From contig JAYYUG010000047.1 of assembly GCA_036344135.1 (NCBI GenBank), forward strand, positions 1 to 5,925: 5,925 nt of DNA. The letters run 5' to 3'. Below the pieces are notes generated by a model. That model searched no databases, was not told the DNA's origin, and saw only the letters and a program-made list of their open reading frames with translations. The position numbers and the translations under genes were made by a program. The stretch is from GCA-002731945 sp036344135. Its GTDB lineage: Bacteria; Pseudomonadota; Alphaproteobacteria; MED-G09. Each line of letters starts with the position of its first letter. Position 1 is the stretch's first letter. Positions 4,576-5,925 of this stretch are shown piece by piece.

Positions 4576-5160
4576 TTAATTGTCGATAGAGGACTTTAAA
4601 GAAACGATCTTATCAGGATAATCTGGTGGCTCGCCTCTCATAATGTTATCGACATACTCCATACCTTCAATTACTTCTCCAAAAACAGTATATTGACCAT
4701 TTAAAAAAGAAGCATCGTCAAAACATATAAAAAATTGTGAATTTGCACTATCGGGATGTTGAGATCTTGCCATTCCTAAGGTTCCTCTTCCAAATGGTTT
4801 ATCATTAAATTCTGCCCTTATATCAGGAAGATCGGAACCTCCCATTCCAGGTCCAGTAGGGTCTCCGGTTTGCGCCATAAAACCTTCGATAACTCTATGA
4901 AATATTACTTCGTTATAAAAACCCTCATTTGACAAGGTTCTAATTTGCGACACATGTTTCGGAGCAACTTCAGGAAATAACCTAATTACTACTCTTTTAA
5001 CTGGGGGGTCTTCATTCATATCCAATGTTTCACTAATTTGTGTTATATCCATTAGCAATATATTTTCATCATTATAATTTTTTGCACTAGTCTCTGACAA
5101 AATAATCTCCATTAAAAATAAACAAGAAACCACTCTAATTAAATAAAGAGGATAAAACAT
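4576..5160 (-). CDS. Exported cyclophilin-type peptidyl-prolyl cis-trans isomerase
   Basis: This catalyses cis-trans isomerisation of Xaa-Pro bonds in exported proteins. Residues 1-26 (MFYPLYLIRVVSCLFLMEII, then LSETSA) resemble a Sec signal peptide with an AXA-like SETSA end; the mature protein would be periplasmic. The cyclophilin domain runs from about 54 to 190: RVVIRLFPEVAPKHV, FHRVIEGFMAQTGD (87-100, with the catalytic Arg89, Phe94, Met95 and Gln97), GMGGSD, MARSQHPDSANSQFFICF (130-147, with Gln142 and Phe144) and FLNGQYTVFGEV. Position 153 is Leu where human CypA has Trp121, and Tyr157 replaces its His126; both changes are common in bacterial cyclophilins. The ATG is 2 bp after the coaD stop. 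A second ATG at Met17 would destroy the signal peptide. Alphaproteobacteria usually carry one or two cyclophilin genes at this position, so the neighbourhood agrees. Confidence 0.93.
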   Translation of the reverse strand: MFYPLYLIRVVSCLFLMEIILSETSAKNYNDENILLMDITQISETLDMNEDPPVKRVVIRLFPEVAPKHVSQIRTLSNEGFYNEVIFHRVIEGFMAQTGDPTGPGMGGSDLPDIRAEFNDKPFGRGTLGMARSQHPDSANSQFFICFDDASFLNGQYTVFGEVIEGMEYVDNIMRGEPPDYPDKIVSLKSSIDN

Positions 5161-5162
5161 TT

Positions 5163-5645
5163 TTAAATTTTTTCTTTTATTGATTCTTCAATTCCTGGTG
5201 AAACAAATTTAGAAATATTACCACCCATGTGAGCTATTTGTTTCACCAAAGAAGAAGAAATAAAACTATATTCAGGTTTAGAAATTAGAAAAATTGTTTC
5301 TATGCTAGGATTCATAACCGAATTCATTCCCGCCATCTGTAACTCATAATCGTAATCAACAGGCCCTCTAACCCCTTTAATTAAGACTGTCGCTTTCATT
5401 TCAGATGTAAAATCAACTATCAAGCCTTTAAAAGATTTAATTTCTACATTAGTTCTTCTATCTATATCATTGATTTCATTAGTTATTATATTAATTCTTT
5501 CTTCAACAGAAAACATGTTGTCTTTCTCATGATTGACCCCAATAGCAATTATCACTTTGTCTAGTATTTTTAAACTCCTCAAGAGAATATCCTCATGTCC
5601 AAGAGTAAAAGGGTCAAAAGAACCAGGATACACACCTATTGTCAT
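5163..5645 (-). CDS. coaD: Phosphopantetheine adenylyltransferase (CoaD)
   Basis: CoaD joins 4'-phosphopantetheine and ATP to form dephospho-CoA, the penultimate step of coenzyme A synthesis, in the cytoplasm. The 160 residues are the usual length. Visible motifs are YPGSFDPFTLGH (6-17, the nucleotidyltransferase T-x-G-H site ending in His17), Lys41 in NHEKDNMFSVEER (38-50), FKGLIVDFT (72-80), LIKGVRGPVDYDYELQMAGM (88-107, Arg93 in the phosphate-binding region) and ISSSLVK (129-135). The family more often has PGSFDP-I-T-N-GH; Phe and Leu at those points are conservative variants. GGAG (5653-5656) lies 7 bases before the ATG and overlaps the last codons of gyrA, so the two genes are probably translated as neighbours on one mRNA. 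Confidence 0.97.
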   Translation of the reverse strand: MTIGVYPGSFDPFTLGHEDILLRSLKILDKVIIAIGVNHEKDNMFSVEERINIITNEINDIDRRTNVEIKSFKGLIVDFTSEMKATVLIKGVRGPVDYDYELQMAGMNSVMNPSIETIFLISKPEYSFISSSLVKQIAHMGGNISKFVSPGIEESIKEKI

Positions 5646-5647
5646 TA

Positions 5648-5925
5648 TTAATCTCCGTTCTGCTCAATTATTCTTTCAACACTTACCACTGTAGAAGTCT
5701 CTTCTATATTAAAAATCTTCACACCTTGTGTATTTCTGCCCATTATTCTTATATCAGTTACTGGGCACCTAATTAATTTACCACTATCATCAATAAGCAT
5801 TATTTGGTCATTAGAGTCTACTGCAAATGAAGCTACAACTTCACCGTGAGCCTTTGTTAAAGTTATCCCTATAACTCCTTTTCCTCCTCTGTTAGTGGTT
5901 CTATATTCATACGATGATGACCTTT
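5648..5925 (-). CDS. gyrA: DNA gyrase subunit A, C-terminal end (runs off the right edge)
   Basis: The visible 91 residues are the end of the GyrA C-terminal DNA-wrapping beta-pinwheel. They contain YEYRTTNRGGKGVIGI near the start, EVVASFAVDSNDQIMLIDDS and GKLIRCPVTDIRIMGRNTQG (about 49-68). That last segment is the characteristic final GyrA-box-like blade (LIRCPV-x-DIR-x-x-GRNTQGV). GyrA with GyrB introduces negative supercoils using ATP. The C-terminus is short (VSVERIIEQNGD), without the long acidic tail of some homologues. The catalytic tyrosine domain lies outside the window. Its stop is 2 bp before coaD, so gyrA is the upstream gene of the coaD-queA-tgt operon. Confidence 0.97.
   Translation of the reverse strand, partial: RSSSYEYRTTNRGGKGVIGITLTKAHGEVVASFAVDSNDQIMLIDDSGKLIRCPVTDIRIMGRNTQGVKIFNIEETSTVVSVERIIEQNGD

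Noticed and set aside
1..5925. Mobile elements, CRISPR arrays, toxin-antitoxin or phage modules
   Set aside because: No transposase or integrase fragments, no regularly spaced repeats and no terminal inverted repeats were seen; the small genes lack toxin or antitoxin hallmarks. The tRNA gene shows no duplicated 3' end that would mark an attachment site.

Overview
The window is AT-rich (roughly one third G+C by eye), tightly packed and almost entirely on the minus strand. The order gyrA - coaD - exported cyclophilin - queA - tgt is a familiar alphaproteobacterial arrangement. With the low G+C, near-zero spacing and a tRNA lacking an encoded CCA end, this suggests a streamlined, probably marine, alphaproteobacterium (SAR11-, HIMB59- or AEGEAN-169-like). 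This placement is an inference; I did not assign a lineage.

Right part (2415-5925, minus strand): the 3' end of gyrA, then coaD, a signal-peptide-bearing peptidyl-prolyl isomerase, queA and tgt. The gaps are 2, 2, 7 and 0 bp, so this is almost certainly one transcription unit read from beyond the right edge. Tgt inserts preQ1 into the wobble position of GUN-anticodon tRNAs and QueA builds the cyclopentane ring of epoxyqueuosine on it, so the two act in successive steps. The Tgt here has catalytic residues in register, but all three cysteines of its structural zinc site are replaced. This is the most striking observation in the window.

Middle (1789-2414): a small plus-strand lipoprotein gene faces tgt, with 4 bp between the two stop codons. 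Upstream of it, and divergent, lies a tRNA-Lys(TTT) gene on the minus strand. Both seem to have promoters built on one shared -35 heptamer (TTGTCAA/TTGACAA). The lipoprotein promoter overlaps the first ATG, so a TTG start further in is preferred. An AT-rich perfect inverted repeat follows the tRNA.

Left part (1-1788, minus strand): an apparent accessory operon of five genes. They are an exported COG4798-type methyltransferase, a 26-residue single-span membrane peptide with a GTG start and good ribosome binding site, an NTF2/SnoaL-like protein, a 41-residue very basic protein, and a DUF3147-type membrane protein cut by the left edge. The last two are joined by a TAATG stop/start overlap. The two small genes are easily missed by gene finders. 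Nothing is known that ties the five together; operon membership is inferred from spacing and strand.
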